A stretch of DNA of 64,000 bases from Septoria linicola (taxonomy: Eukaryota; Ascomycota; Dothideomycetes; Mycosphaerellales; Mycosphaerellaceae), in contig CP099431.1 of NCBI GenBank assembly GCA_024114885.1, forward strand, positions 248,001-312,000. Reading direction: 5' to 3'. Each line of letters opens with the position of its first letter. Position 1 is the stretch's first letter. Below, piece by piece: positions 37,906-47,874 of this stretch. Made by a program: the position numbers and the translations under genes. The notes below the pieces were generated by a model that was given only the letters and a program-made list of their open reading frames with translations, made no database searches and was not told the origin of the DNA.

Positions 37906-38530
37906 GACGGGATGGGCTGATTGGCTGTTGGGTTTGCTAGTAATTGGGTCGCTGGGCTTACTTCACCTGAGTGTAAGTGATAGTTAGCTGCGAAGGAAGG
38001 TGTGTTTTTGAGGGAAGTATGAATTAGTGAACAAAGCTTACTGACCGGGTTTCGTTACGAAGGCTCGCGACATTTGTGCTGTGTTGCATCGGGGCGGCAA
38101 CGCTGAATGGTAGTGATTGTCTGACAACTTTTCACTTGCTTAGAGTGTCGTGCCTGACGGTCTAGTACATGCTCTCAGCATTAGTCGATTCGAGATACGG
38201 CAGCATACAAGGAGAGAAGAGAAACTCATGGACGACAGGCTCTATTTCGAGTGCAATGATCAGGACACAGAAGCAACGCCTAGCGAGCTATTGTGCTTTT
38301 GTCTTAGACACGCAGAACACCGGGGTCATCCACAGCGGCAGGTCACTGCTGAGTTATACGAAACTCAGACAGTGAATCCAAGCAGTGTCGTCGCTCGAGG
38401 CTGCCCGTGCTCCACAACACATCGCTTCACTACTTGCCTTCCCTCTCACATCGAGCTGTCCTGACAACTCCAGAGGTCCTCCAATAAGATTGCTGTTGCG
38501 CACCTGTTTCTGGAACCCGTCGCCTTCGCA
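37906..38530. other. Intergenic, no firm gene
   Basis: Upstream of both 37501-37905 (-) and 38531-39985 (+), so it should hold both promoters. An open plus-strand stretch (38150-38464) lacks an ATG start. No TATA box was recognised. Confidence 0.4.
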
Positions 38531-39985
38531 ATGTCCTCTTCATCATCTACCTTTGTTGATCTTTTCATCGACTCCAAACTGATACCGCTCCCTTTCGCGA
38601 ACCGACTTGACCAATCGAACTTCTTCTTCTTGGCAGCAGTTTTTGGGGCGGCAGATGAGACTGTCAGGCGCGGAGAGATTGCAAGTCTAGAAATCCTTAC
38701 CAACGAGAACGAGGACCCTAAGGCGTGGCTCCGTCTGCTGAATATCCACTGGTTCAAAAGTCTCCTCGATAAGTGTTTTGGCAGTCAGAACTCGGCCTCG
38801 AGTCTGGCTGCCCGACCAGTTATTACATGGTCGAGTTTTCTGGAACCTAAACTCCAGGAACGTGCGTTGTGCCAGGCGGCACTAGGTGTATTCCATACTT
38901 CATACAAACGCGTTGCCCCTGGCACCAGCAAAGAGACACAACAAAAGGAAACGGCTTTCAAGGCGTTCAAGCAGTCGTGGGAAAAGACGAAAACTCATGC
39001 CCAGACTGAACAGCCGCCGCATCCTAGTGGAGGTCCACATCACGCTCAGATCCCTGGCGCATTTCCTCAGACTCCACGTCGACCAGACGGTGGCAGAAGA
39101 AATAGCCCCGTCTCTGATTCTGTAGATTTGACGGGGAAGCACAAGCCAGTCTGGAAACTACGACATGATCCTGTCCTGCAGCCTTTTCCTTCTTCACCGG
39201 TTGATCTGTCACCGGAAGAGAGCACTCAGGGACGAGGATGTCAGAACTCTCAAGCGCCAGGCGGTCATCATCATACTGGAAAGAAGCAGACAGCATCTCG
39301 TGATGTGGCATTGAGGTCATCTTTCCCCGCCGGGATCCATCAATTGGCGGGACGCAGCACCCCAGCGCAAGGTCATGTTCGTCAGAGTGAAGGACAAAAG
39401 ATGGCACAGCAGGATACGTCCCCGCAACCTCTTAATTATTCCCAGATTAATCGTTCATTCGATAAAAGCACGCAAGCAGAAGACCATCAAATGGAAGCTT
39501 CGACCTACCCCAAGCTTCCAACAGCCCTAGTGGACAACAACCTTGAACCAAACGGGATCTTTTCTGTTCAGATTCCACGCGCTCAGTGGCCCAACGGCCC
39601 GTTGACAGCACTGATACCGCCAGGAGCGCCGCTGAGTCCCACTGATATGTCTATTGCAAGTCAAATTCCCTTCATCGAGGTACGATATCCGGCTCCAACA
39701 TTTAGTCTGCCATCAACAACAACAGTGCTCTCACCACCACCCCCACGACCGTTGCCTGGACTCAATGGTCCATCTGAATCGTTCCAAGAATGCACACCTC
39801 AGGCAGAACATCAACTGCCGCAAACACTGCTACGAGGAACATCCTTACCACCCCCCGCGCAACCGGCGGCCCCGGGCCTCAATGTTCCAGCACATGAGAA
39901 CAGAGCAGAACCTCCGCCACCAATCACGTATCAATACCTGATCGAATGTTTTGGACCTTTTCTGGGCATATTTCCTTGTCGATGA
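38531..39985 (+). CDS. Orphan protein with N-terminal helical domain and disordered tail, 484 aa
   Basis: Single exon from ATG 38531 (context CAATGTC) to TGA 39985. Residues 1-150 look folded: hydrophobic helices such as F-V-D-L-F-I-D-S-K-L-I-P-L-P-F and W-L-R-L-L-N-I-H-W-F-K-S-L-L. Residues about 150-480 are rich in Pro, Ser, Gln and His with little hydrophobic content, so probably disordered. No signal peptide or membrane helix, so probably intracellular. The C-terminus may be spliced: the frame just after the stop (39987-40052) reads G-I-W-S-D-D-E-L-L-D-K-L-Q, but I found no donor/acceptor pair in phase. No family recognised. Confidence 0.68.
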   Translation: MSSSSSTFVDLFIDSKLIPLPFANRLDQSNFFFLAAVFGAADETVRRGEIASLEILTNENEDPKAWLRLLNIHWFKSLLDKCFGSQNSASSLAARPVITWSSFLEPKLQERALCQAALGVFHTSYKRVAPGTSKETQQKETAFKAFKQSWEKTKTHAQTEQPPHPSGGPHHAQIPGAFPQTPRRPDGGRRNSPVSDSVDLTGKHKPVWKLRHDPVLQPFPSSPVDLSPEESTQGRGCQNSQAPGGHHHTGKKQTASRDVALRSSFPAGIHQLAGRSTPAQGHVRQSEGQKMAQQDTSPQPLNYSQINRSFDKSTQAEDHQMEASTYPKLPTALVDNNLEPNGIFSVQIPRAQWPNGPLTALIPPGAPLSPTDMSIASQIPFIEVRYPAPTFSLPSTTTVLSPPPPRPLPGLNGPSESFQECTPQAEHQLPQTLLRGTSLPPPAQPAAPGLNVPAHENRAEPPPPITYQYLIECFGPFLGIFPCR

Positions 39986-40348
39986 GCTTGGAATCTGGTC
40001 CGATGATGAGCTCTTAGACAAGCTGCAGTCATACTATGGAGGGCTGGGTGGATGAATGATGATTGGCACGGCGCATGGGGAGAAAGTATGATGTTTAAGG
40101 ATGAGCAAGTCGAGAGACGCTGGTCGTGGAGTTTTGACAGACTGATATGGAGATGCTTTGGCAAAGATGGCAACGATGCCCCAATTGTTTTTATCAGTTT
40201 AATGCATTCATACGGTCCTATTTCAACATACAGCGTCAATAAACAGTCTCGCCAGTTATCGTTCCGCCTGGCCCGCGCCCCCCCTCCTTCTTCTTTCAAG
40301 ACATCATTCACGTTCTCGTCGCCTTACGCGCCCTCTCCACATCTAGCA

Positions 40349-41308
40349 CTATATCATTGGCTTTCTCCCTTGAATGCCTTCTGATGCATTCATACCTTTG
40401 CATTCAAAATGCTGCTGCTTGCAAAATTCGCCGAACCTTTTGACGAAATTCATACTATCCTCGACGTTATCCTTTCGAATCGAAGCGAGCTGCCTTCCAA
40501 GTTGCCCCTGCAGAGTCAAACGCGCAGCTTGTGCTTCTTCATATTTCTCTCGCAGAGCCGCGACCTCATGTTGGGACTTTTTGTACTGGTTCTGCAAGTT
40601 CTTGTGCGATTTTTGTAGCTCACTCAGTGAGCGATTGACTTGGCGCGATCGCATGGCCACGGCGTCGATCTGCTCTTCTTTCTTCTGCAGAGCAGCTTCA
40701 AAGCTCATGATTTGAGACTGGAGCGTGCTGTTGCATTTCTGAAGGTCGTTTGCTTTTGCGTCCACGCTTCCATGGAATCGATTCGACTGCATGAGGACCA
40801 TTTGCTTCTTTTGCGCTGCGAGGTCCCGTTTCAGGAGTACGTTCTCGGTCTCCAGCTGCATAAGGCGCTCGGGAAAAAAGGCGAGCTCGGACAATGAAGA
40901 GCTGCTGCTGTAGGATACGCTGCTCGATCGCAATGAAGAGCATGGCGATGATGAGCGGGAGCTTGCAGAGTCGAAAGATTTCCACAGAGACATGGTACGA
41001 CTGATCAAAGCTGTCACGTTTTGTGGGTGAGTGCGTATCCAGCCGAGATCCTCACTGGAAGGCAACTCTTCGCATTCTGCCAGCCACCAAAAGAAGTCTT
41101 CGATATCCTTTTTGTCGCATGATATCTTCGCTATGGCGCAGAGACGGAGTAAGTCCTTGGCTTCAATGTGATATGCAGAAGGTATTTTTCCCTCGTCAAA
41201 ATAGTCTTTGATGCGGCGTGTGGAAGCAGTGTATCCGTCTCTGGCGTGTTCATGACGATGACTACCTGTTATGGTGTGCAACAAAGAAGTCAAGTTCCAG
41301 GTTTTCAT
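40349..41308 (-). CDS. Coiled-coil orphan protein, 319 aa
   Basis: ATG at 41308, stop at 40349, single exon. Residues about 1-105 form a mixed domain with charged helices (K-K-D-I-E-D-F-F-W-W-L-A-E-C-E-E). Residues about 112-142 are a Ser-rich linker (repeated S-S-S). Residues about 148-295 form a long heptad-type coiled coil (L-x-x-E-N-x-L-L-K-R-D-L-A-A-Q-K-K, later L-R-E-K-Y-E-E-A-Q-A-A-R), ending in a short Cys/His-containing tail. This layout suits a scaffold or structural protein that dimerises; the partner is unknown. It is convergent with 38531-39985, with 363 bases between stops. Confidence 0.75.
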   Translation of the reverse strand: MKTWNLTSLLHTITGSHRHEHARDGYTASTRRIKDYFDEGKIPSAYHIEAKDLLRLCAIAKISCDKKDIEDFFWWLAECEELPSSEDLGWIRTHPQNVTALISRTMSLWKSFDSASSRSSSPCSSLRSSSVSYSSSSSLSELAFFPERLMQLETENVLLKRDLAAQKKQMVLMQSNRFHGSVDAKANDLQKCNSTLQSQIMSFEAALQKKEEQIDAVAMRSRQVNRSLSELQKSHKNLQNQYKKSQHEVAALREKYEEAQAARLTLQGQLGRQLASIRKDNVEDSMNFVKRFGEFCKQQHFECKGMNASEGIQGRKPMI

Positions 41309-41785
41309 GCTTGCAAGGTGTTAGCGGGTGTGTCAAAGATCTCGTCGAAATGCTGGAAGTGCGGCGAACAGATCCAGTAGAGCCTGGCAGCTACTTTTCA
41401 GCTGTTCAAACGGCTGCTGAGCGATGTTATAACCCAAACTTTAGTCAGACCCACGATCTCCTTTGTTTATTAGTGCGTGGAGAAAGCACGCTAGAGTATT
41501 GGTGGCATTGGAGAGCGATGAATACTGATATCACTTACGTCATTGCGACTGTGTACATTCAATCAATAATCTGAATCATCAATCGCTAATGATGACAACT
41601 CTCTGTCGTTCGTAGACTTAGCTAGGGGTCTAATGGAGAATCATCAGTAGCTGCGATAAGGTCAATGGTGCTCTATTGAAGGGAATTTTATAAAGCGAGA
41701 CGATTAGGACGAAGATCTGTTCCAACTTACTCAATTTTGATCGCACACAGCTTCTGCTACATAACTTGACTCAGCTTCTACTACA
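41309..41785. other. Intergenic, with a TATA-like promoter element at its right end
   Basis: Contains TTTATAAAG at about 41687-41695, some 92 bases before the ATG at 41786. A plus-strand open stretch (41218-41574) without ATG crosses the 5' end of the minus-strand gene and is not called. Confidence 0.4.
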
Positions 41786-42460
41786 ATGGATAACGTGAAC
41801 CATTTCTTCGGCATTGAAGTCCCTGGACATTTATATGACCATGACGAGGGGCAAGTAGTGCAGGGCGAGCATTCGTTAGAATGGAACGGCTTTAAAGGTT
41901 TGAGCTGCTTTGCCGTACATCTGATAGCGTGTCATCTGTGCTGACTGGGAGAAGCAAAAGAATTGTTGCTGGGTATCGCAAAATTCGCGTACACCATCAC
42001 GACCGAGATGATCCTTGGGCCGTCAGTTACTCAGCTCATGCGCGAGTTGGTGTGCAATGTCACATTGTTGACCATCGTGGTATTCATAGTCCAGCAAGTG
42101 TGGCGCTTTGCCACAGCTGGTCCGTCGCTCCAAATGGAAGACTCTGCAGATGACAGTGGTATTCCCTTTGGTCTCCGCTTTCTTGAGCCATGGACGTTAG
42201 TGTATGGCCTGGCGATGTTTAGGCCATTCTGCATACGCGTGGGCCCTTTCATAGGAAGGCTGATATGCTGCGATTGTACCAGAACAGCGCACAGGAAGAG
42301 ATCGCGGAGGAGCACTAGGAGGAGAAATAGAGACTCAAGTCTCGTATCGTTTGTGCTCAAGACGATCGCCGTTCAGTTGGTGGTGAATATCTTGATCGCC
42401 TGGTTGAACGAGGCTGGTCTGTTGCCCACGGTGACATCTGTTTTGAGGCGCGGATCATAG
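41786..42460 (+). CDS. Orphan two-pass membrane protein, two exons, 205 aa
   Basis: Exon 1 is 41786-41897 and exon 2 is 41955-42460. The 57-base intron 41898-41954 (GTTTGA, GCTGAC branch, AAG) contains an in-frame stop and its removal restores one continuous frame. Residues about 69-89 (V-C-N-V-T-L-L-T-I-V-V-F-I-V) and 170-189 (V-L-K-T-I-A-V-Q-L-V-V-N-I-L-I-A-W) are membrane helices. Between them lies a Cys pair and a strongly basic stretch (R-K-R-S-R-R-S-T-R-R-R-N-R) just before the second helix, which by the positive-inside rule places that loop in the cytosol. It lies in tandem upstream of 42740, with 279 bases between them. Function unknown. Confidence 0.7.
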
Positions 42461-42510
42461 AACGCTAGCAAGAATACCTGACCTCTTGGCGCTAGGGTAC
42501 TAGCGTTCTA
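42458..42510 (+). terminator. 11-bp perfect inverted repeat at the 3' end of 41786-42460
   Basis: TAGAACGCTAG (42458-42468, including the stop codon) and CTAGCGTTCTA (42500-42510) are perfect reverse complements, separated by 31 bases. In RNA this is a GC-containing hairpin starting at the stop codon. It could act in 3'-end formation or mRNA stability; whether it is a terminator is inference. Confidence 0.45.
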
Positions 42511-42646
42511 GTTCCGCCGAGAAAGCTAGACACACAGGTGAGACTATGCAACTTCAGTCTTTCTACTACATACATACAAGTCACTTGCGCTTCTAATACA
42601 GAAACACAAATCACTTGTCCGTAGCTGCAACACATGCGCATCTCAA

Positions 42647-42654
42647 TATATAAG
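42647..42654 (+). promoter_or_regulatory. TATA box of 42740-44209
   Basis: TATATAAG, 86 bases before the ATG at 42740. The upstream gene 41786 has a TATA-like TTTATAAAG at almost the same distance. Confidence 0.55.
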
Positions 42655-42739
42655 AGACCATCATGTATTGTTTCCCCGCCCCTATTCTTCTCACAACAGC
42701 TTCTGCCGACATCGCCCACCTTGTTCACGACTGAGCAGC

Positions 42740-44209
42740 ATGGCACTACGAGCCAAGCTGGGCCCTCTCCATGACTTCTGCGGGGATCCTCGTACTACGG
42801 TGACTATCGCTTTCTGTGCACAACTCTGCTTCTGGAATTATGGCTGGCGATGTATGCCACCGTGCATAGCCGGCCTTATCGCCTGCTGGATGTTGACTGC
42901 TCAGTGGCAACAGCTGCGCCGATGGTATGGACCACATGGATCTAGTTGGATCATCTTCCTCACGATTCTGGTAATGGGGTCACTCAGCATCTGGCTGCCA
43001 GCTACCGTGACCCAGCTCCCCGATCTGCCCGAGCTCCCGCACATTGGATCGCATGTACAAAATCTGAACGTTTGGCTCGATCGTGCCAACACGACTGAAC
43101 AAGCTGATGGCTTGACATCGCTCATTGGCTCGAGTATCACAACATGGTATGCCACGCAGAATCTTACCTGCAAAATCACTGGCGGCGGCCACGAAAATTT
43201 CATCGATAGATGGCGCGAGACTGAGAAGAACTGGACAAGCAGGCTCACTTCTCACGGCGATCGTGCATGGCTCCCAGCTGAGTTGACATATGATCCAGAC
43301 ACATACTGTCCACCGTGGGTTGAAAGGACGATCGTTGCAGACCAACTTCGACCCCTCTTTGATGCCATCCAAGGCTATCTGCACTTCGCTGATGGGGGAC
43401 TTTGGATGCGCAGTGACCTTTTGCTCACCATCGATGCGCAAACGCGCGAGCTAGATGACGACGTCGAATCTCGCCTACGACAAGCCGTTGGCTACCTCAA
43501 CAGTACTACCAGCGGCATTGCCTTGTATGGTCGCCGTGCCATGAGAGTGTTTGCATTGGTAAAGCGCAATATCGAAATGGACGGTACTCACCCCATATTC
43601 TCCCCGGCATACACTACCGCGTACCTCCTTTACCCAGCTTATCAAATTGTCCGTTGGTGCTGTCCCCAATGGGGATCTGCTGATGAAAATTTTGTCGATA
43701 CGATGCGCTTCTTGGAAACACGTGTAGGCGAGGCCCAAGTCATCATCACTAGTCTGGAGCAGGCAAAAGATGATGAAGAAGATTTTCGGCGCGGACTTCG
43801 ATCGAGATTCGGAATCATCGCAAAAGAAGCTGCGTTACTGCCATCGTTACCCAAAAACGATCAAAGGCAAGCACTCAGTTGGGTCCACGCATTGAACACT
43901 CTTCATGACACTATCTTCAAAGTCGTCCTTCTGGAAAGAACTCGACCCGGTAATTACGGTCGCTGGCTACCTCAGCTGGGTAAGATGATCCGCGATCTCG
44001 GACCCAATGCTCGGCGGTTACATTTCAAGATCGGCGAGGCGACTGGAAACTTTTATCGCATTGTCGCACTGAATGGTACTGGCCGAGAGGAACTGAGCAA
44101 TCAAGTAGCTCCTGATTACCAGCCACTTCTGATTCGAGGCGATGCTGTGGAGAGTCCTACGCACACGAAATTGAAAGCGATAGTCACTAAATCACAGCCA
44201 CGCGACTAA
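42740..44209 (+). CDS. Orphan glycosylated membrane protein, 489 aa
   Basis: Single exon, ATG 42740 (GCAGCATGG, good context) to TAA 44209. An upstream extension in frame has no ATG. Residues about 20-50 hold one or two hydrophobic helices around W-N-Y-G-W-R-C-M-P-P-C, and residues about 68-88 a clear helix (W-I-I-F-L-T-I-L-V-M-G-S-L-S-I-W-L). The remaining 400 residues carry five N-x-S/T sequons (N-T-T, N-L-T, N-W-T, N-S-T, N-G-T), so that part is probably extracellular or luminal. It is Trp/Tyr-rich with several helices. The TATA box sits 86 bases upstream. No family recognised. Layout (N-terminal anchors, large helical ectodomain) parallels 35198-37253. Confidence 0.8.
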   Translation: MALRAKLGPLHDFCGDPRTTVTIAFCAQLCFWNYGWRCMPPCIAGLIACWMLTAQWQQLRRWYGPHGSSWIIFLTILVMGSLSIWLPATVTQLPDLPELPHIGSHVQNLNVWLDRANTTEQADGLTSLIGSSITTWYATQNLTCKITGGGHENFIDRWRETEKNWTSRLTSHGDRAWLPAELTYDPDTYCPPWVERTIVADQLRPLFDAIQGYLHFADGGLWMRSDLLLTIDAQTRELDDDVESRLRQAVGYLNSTTSGIALYGRRAMRVFALVKRNIEMDGTHPIFSPAYTTAYLLYPAYQIVRWCCPQWGSADENFVDTMRFLETRVGEAQVIITSLEQAKDDEEDFRRGLRSRFGIIAKEAALLPSLPKNDQRQALSWVHALNTLHDTIFKVVLLERTRPGNYGRWLPQLGKMIRDLGPNARRLHFKIGEATGNFYRIVALNGTGREELSNQVAPDYQPLLIRGDAVESPTHTKLKAIVTKSQPRD

Positions 44210-44971
44210 GGCGCTTTACACTGGCGCTCCAGAAACTCCAATGTCAAGCACTACGACCATTTCCGCTACATCGTTGAATTCCAATAACAGTGTCCTCGCG
44301 AAATGGTGATCGGGTCCAAGAAGCATTCCATCGCTCCATTGCAGCTGCGTATCAATGTCATGCGCCTCGCTAACCATTCCTACCTACAAGTCAAAGCCTG
44401 AGCAGATGGATCACGTTGATCGTGAACAAGCAATATATTATATTCAAATACTTGTAACCAGCTGCTCACCAGGCTTGTCTCATATCGTCAAGCCCATCCC
44501 GTCATGCATCTATAAGAGTAATCATCGGCAATGGTATGACCCTGCGCCATCGTTACTATAACGATGCAGTAGCATAGACGGAGAGGTATACTCGAATGAG
44601 AGGATAGGTTTTGCAGCAGATGAACTAATCAATCACCATTCACGATATTCCTACCAAAAGCGTCATCTTGTGTATCCACACCGTGACCGTGCGCCAGGAG
44701 TTATGCCACCTGCAGGCCGCGGTACCTGCTGCTATGCAAGCCGTCATCTCTTGCCGCTCGGTCTAAGAGTACATATATCACGTTCGGACATCGATGAACG
44801 GCAACAAAGTATTGGCGCTGGCAGCGATGACCCATCATCATTCAATAATCAGTGGAACAGACGGCAGACCTTGGCGTGAAGGCCCTCGTTCATAAGAACC
44901 ATGTATTCATCGTAGTTAAGTACAGCGATCCACATGAGCTAATATCCCATCACTGATTAGAGTCAGAAGGT
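44210..44971. other. Intergenic, nothing recognised
   Basis: About 760 bases with short open stretches of no convincing composition and no repeats noted. It should contain the 3' end of 42740-44209 and the promoter of 44972-46444. Confidence 0.5.
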
Positions 44972-46444
44972 ATGAAAGGGCGTTATTGCGTGGCAAATAT
45001 GTCACGGGTTTATAGAGGCGATGCTGTGGACAATGTATCTGATATTCCGTCTGCTTGCGGCACCACCCCGGACGTTCCAGAAGTCCCTACATCGTTGGTG
45101 CCTCAGATGCGCTCTGTAAAGGGCAGGGTTGGCATACAAAATCGATGCGCGCAACAAAAGGTGCTTGTTGCAGGCCGAAGAGCCTCTGCCTCGACCGGAA
45201 TCATCTTATTGGACGATGAGTCGACGCACGATAGAGGGCGAAGTAAGGCGCCAGGCCTTCAACAGTCTCCCTGCCCAGATGGATTATACGAACACACAGA
45301 TAAAGCCGGAGCTCAACTGGAAGACCAGGCACGATCCAGAGATGGGAATGCGCGCAACGCACGCACTAGAAGGTTGAAACCGCAAAATGCGCTCCACCCG
45401 CCTAACATCCTGCGTCGTAGCTCTGTTGTCATAATAATCATCAGTGCTTTCTTTCGGCTTTACACTGACACAAACCTCGAAATCGTCATGCAAGATAGAG
45501 TCTCGTCGTGGTTGTCAAGGTTTGGCGCGAACACAGTGGCATATCCAGGCTTCGAAGGTCTTCTTCAGTCCTGTATGCTCCTCGAATATCCAAAACATCA
45601 ACTGGATGCTGCGCTATCTGGACGAGCCTTTCCCCAACCAGCAGCATTCCTCCACCGCTACCAAAGTATCGTGGCGCTTCGCGCACAGAAGCCGCCACTA
45701 TTGGCCGACGACGACCTACTAGCACAGCTCATCGATATTGAAGACCATCTCTTGCTGGCTCTCACCATCCTCCTCGACTCATCGTTTGCGGTCCTTATGC
45801 GCAACTTTGCAGCTGTCATGGAAGAGCATGACCGAATCCTGTTGCTCAAGTCCTCACGACTCCTTTCTCGCTTGTCGCCGATTGTCGCCAAGGCCAATCG
45901 TATAGCGTCAATGACTAGTGAGAGCCTTCTCATTGTTCCACCTCTATCCTGGTGGATGGAGAGCGAATTGGCAAATGCCCTTTCACGCGGGACCCGCATG
46001 ATTCAGGAGGAGTTCATGCGTCCGCTAGACCATCGCGAAAGACTTGTGCAATCTGCTGCAGAAGAGCTGTCAGCTTCGCCAGTGTGGCAGCGTCTTCAGG
46101 GCGAGGTCAGCCATCTGAAAATCGGCTTGCGTACCTTGGCCAGCTCAGAGAGTAGTCATCAAAGACCTTCGGGAGGATTCGATGAAGAAGGCCACAAAGA
46201 AGCAGGCAATTCCACCATCGCGCAATCAAGGCAAGTCACCGTCGCGACACATGAGTGGATGATCTTTGTGGAAAATGCAGCAGCAGGGTTGAAGCGTACA
46301 AGACGAAATGAGCAGACGGAACACACCACCACTGAACAACAACTATCCCGCTGCGATACTCTACTCGGCATGAATGCTTTGGGGTGCTGTTATCTGCAGC
46401 TGGAGCGCTGGTATGGAGATGCAACGTGTGCGATGAATGGATGA
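44972..46444 (+). CDS. Orphan protein with a single hydrophobic segment, 490 aa
   Basis: Single exon, ATG 44972 to TGA 46444. Residues 1-147 are polar, with clusters of Arg and Asp and no clear fold, so part may be mis-predicted 5' sequence or hold a hidden intron. Residues about 148-162 (S-S-V-V-I-I-I-I-S-A-F-F) form a short hydrophobic, possibly membrane, segment. Residues about 170-400 are all-helical with Leu-rich repeats of polarity (L-L-A-Q-L-I-D-I-E-D-H-L-L-L-A-L-T-I-L-L). The C-terminus has few cysteines. Placement and layout suggest kinship with 35198 and 42740, not proven. If the true start is later (the next in-frame ATG is 45002), the membrane segment remains. Confidence 0.62.
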   Translation: MKGRYCVANMSRVYRGDAVDNVSDIPSACGTTPDVPEVPTSLVPQMRSVKGRVGIQNRCAQQKVLVAGRRASASTGIILLDDESTHDRGRSKAPGLQQSPCPDGLYEHTDKAGAQLEDQARSRDGNARNARTRRLKPQNALHPPNILRRSSVVIIIISAFFRLYTDTNLEIVMQDRVSSWLSRFGANTVAYPGFEGLLQSCMLLEYPKHQLDAALSGRAFPQPAAFLHRYQSIVALRAQKPPLLADDDLLAQLIDIEDHLLLALTILLDSSFAVLMRNFAAVMEEHDRILLLKSSRLLSRLSPIVAKANRIASMTSESLLIVPPLSWWMESELANALSRGTRMIQEEFMRPLDHRERLVQSAAEELSASPVWQRLQGEVSHLKIGLRTLASSESSHQRPSGGFDEEGHKEAGNSTIAQSRQVTVATHEWMIFVENAAAGLKRTRRNEQTEHTTTEQQLSRCDTLLGMNALGCCYLQLERWYGDATCAMNG

Positions 46445-47159
46445 ATGGACGGTAGATCAGAGATAGGCGGACGCTCCTTTTGAGTGTTGGGCGATGGAAC
46501 AATGTCGCTTTTTGTTCGAGGGCAATACACGACACGGAGGATTTGAGCACGTACGAATTCGAACATAAGTACAGTTGACTGCAGCAGTCATCGAGTAGCG
46601 ATTTTTGACCGGAGGCAACCGCTTGCCTGCGACATCTTCCAACGTTTAGTAAGACAGGTCTATTGGTATACTATTGTGGATCGATTGGTCTACAGCATGT
46701 GACATTCGCAATCCGTAACAGGCATAGTATGGGAGACAAACGGTGGTCTAATAGTGCGGACTGACCAGAACGTGTGTCAGCGCGATACGTGTATTCGAGC
46801 CTCAGAAGTGGAGCGTGATAGAGAAAGATCTGGCCGATTTCATTCTGGCGCCATTATACAAAATGTCTCGGTCTGCATATAACGAACTACTCTCGCTATC
46901 ATCCGTCATGCGCCCCTGAGCCCTTTGATATGGACAGAATTTCTCTCACATGAGCTTGGTTGCTAACCTTGTATTGTGTTGAAGGTAGAGAGTACAACCT
47001 TCAGAGAAGTATCTCCTCAGAGCTTCGGCGCCGTAAGTCACAAAGTCCTATACTCTCCTGCAAGCTATAGTCGAGATATTGTACTTTCTGTTTCATTGTA
47101 TCTACTGCCTGGCGGAGATTGTATATCTCGAACTCAAAGTCGACGGTAGAACGATAGAT
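46445..47159. other. Intergenic, nothing recognised
   Basis: About 715 bases between the convergent ends of 44972-46444 (+) and 47160-47336 (-). No gene, repeat or hairpin that I can support. Confidence 0.5.
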
Positions 47160-47336
47160 CTAGCGACGGTTAGTAACAACAGACGTCGGACAGTATAGTT
47201 CAAAACCTTGTTGAACAATAGAATGGTTATTCAAGGACGTTTCCGCTTGAACAGACCTCACAGTTTCTAGCAGTTCTTGATAGAGTATGCACATAATGAT
47301 GGTGCTAAGGCAGAGACTCAAGAGTGCAAATTGCAT
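47160..47336 (-). CDS. Possible small secreted or membrane-anchored peptide, 58 aa
   Basis: The first ATG in the open stretch is at 47336. The product starts M-Q-F-A-L-L-S-L-C-L-S-T-I-I-M-C-I-L-Y, a signal peptide or signal anchor, followed by about 40 polar residues with one further Cys and one N-x-S sequon (N-H-S). An upstream in-frame extension to 47423 has no ATG but could be an exon. Length and layout fit small secreted proteins of fungi, but composition alone cannot prove expression. Confidence 0.3.
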   Translation of the reverse strand: MQFALLSLCLSTIIMCILYQELLETVRSVQAETSLNNHSIVQQGFELYCPTSVVTNRR

Positions 47337-47423
47337 AGTATAATCGTATTGATGCAAATGCTTGTAATTGAAGGGCTTTGAACGAGGAGGTAATGAGATC
47401 GAGATAGTCCCGTTAGAGATCAA

Positions 47424-47832
47424 GACCGCTAGAAGAGTGCTACTATAAGACGACTTATATAATTACCGTAGGCAGCAACGGCAATCAATGGCTAGGGCAA
47501 CAAGGGAAGCAGTCGATTAACGAATAATAGTTATAGCGCAACTCAAAGTTTGGTTCTCCTACTTGTAAAAGACACCTTGAGTGTAGTCGCCATGTAGCGC
47601 TTAGTACGATTCCGTGTTACGTGCGCCTATATTATCAGTTGTACCTAGCTATTCTCGTTCCCATAGCAGGGCTAGACCACTCTATTCAATTAGAATCATC
47701 AATGAATGCTCCAGTGCCATTCACTACATTGGTTTCATACTTTACTACTCTGTATCACATTACCAGAGGTTGTATCTCTTATAGAGCGTAGTTCTTGGCG
47801 AGAAAAAGAGAGAGAAAGAGAGAAAGAGAGAA

Positions 47833-47874
<42 letters not shown>

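Noticed and set aside
38150..38464. Plus-strand 104-codon frame
   Set aside because: No ATG near the start and it lies in the expected promoter or 5' leader of 38531-39985.
41218..41574. Plus-strand 118-codon frame with fairly natural protein text
   Set aside because: No ATG start, no acceptor with upstream exon found, and it crosses the 5' end of the well supported minus-strand gene 40349-41308.
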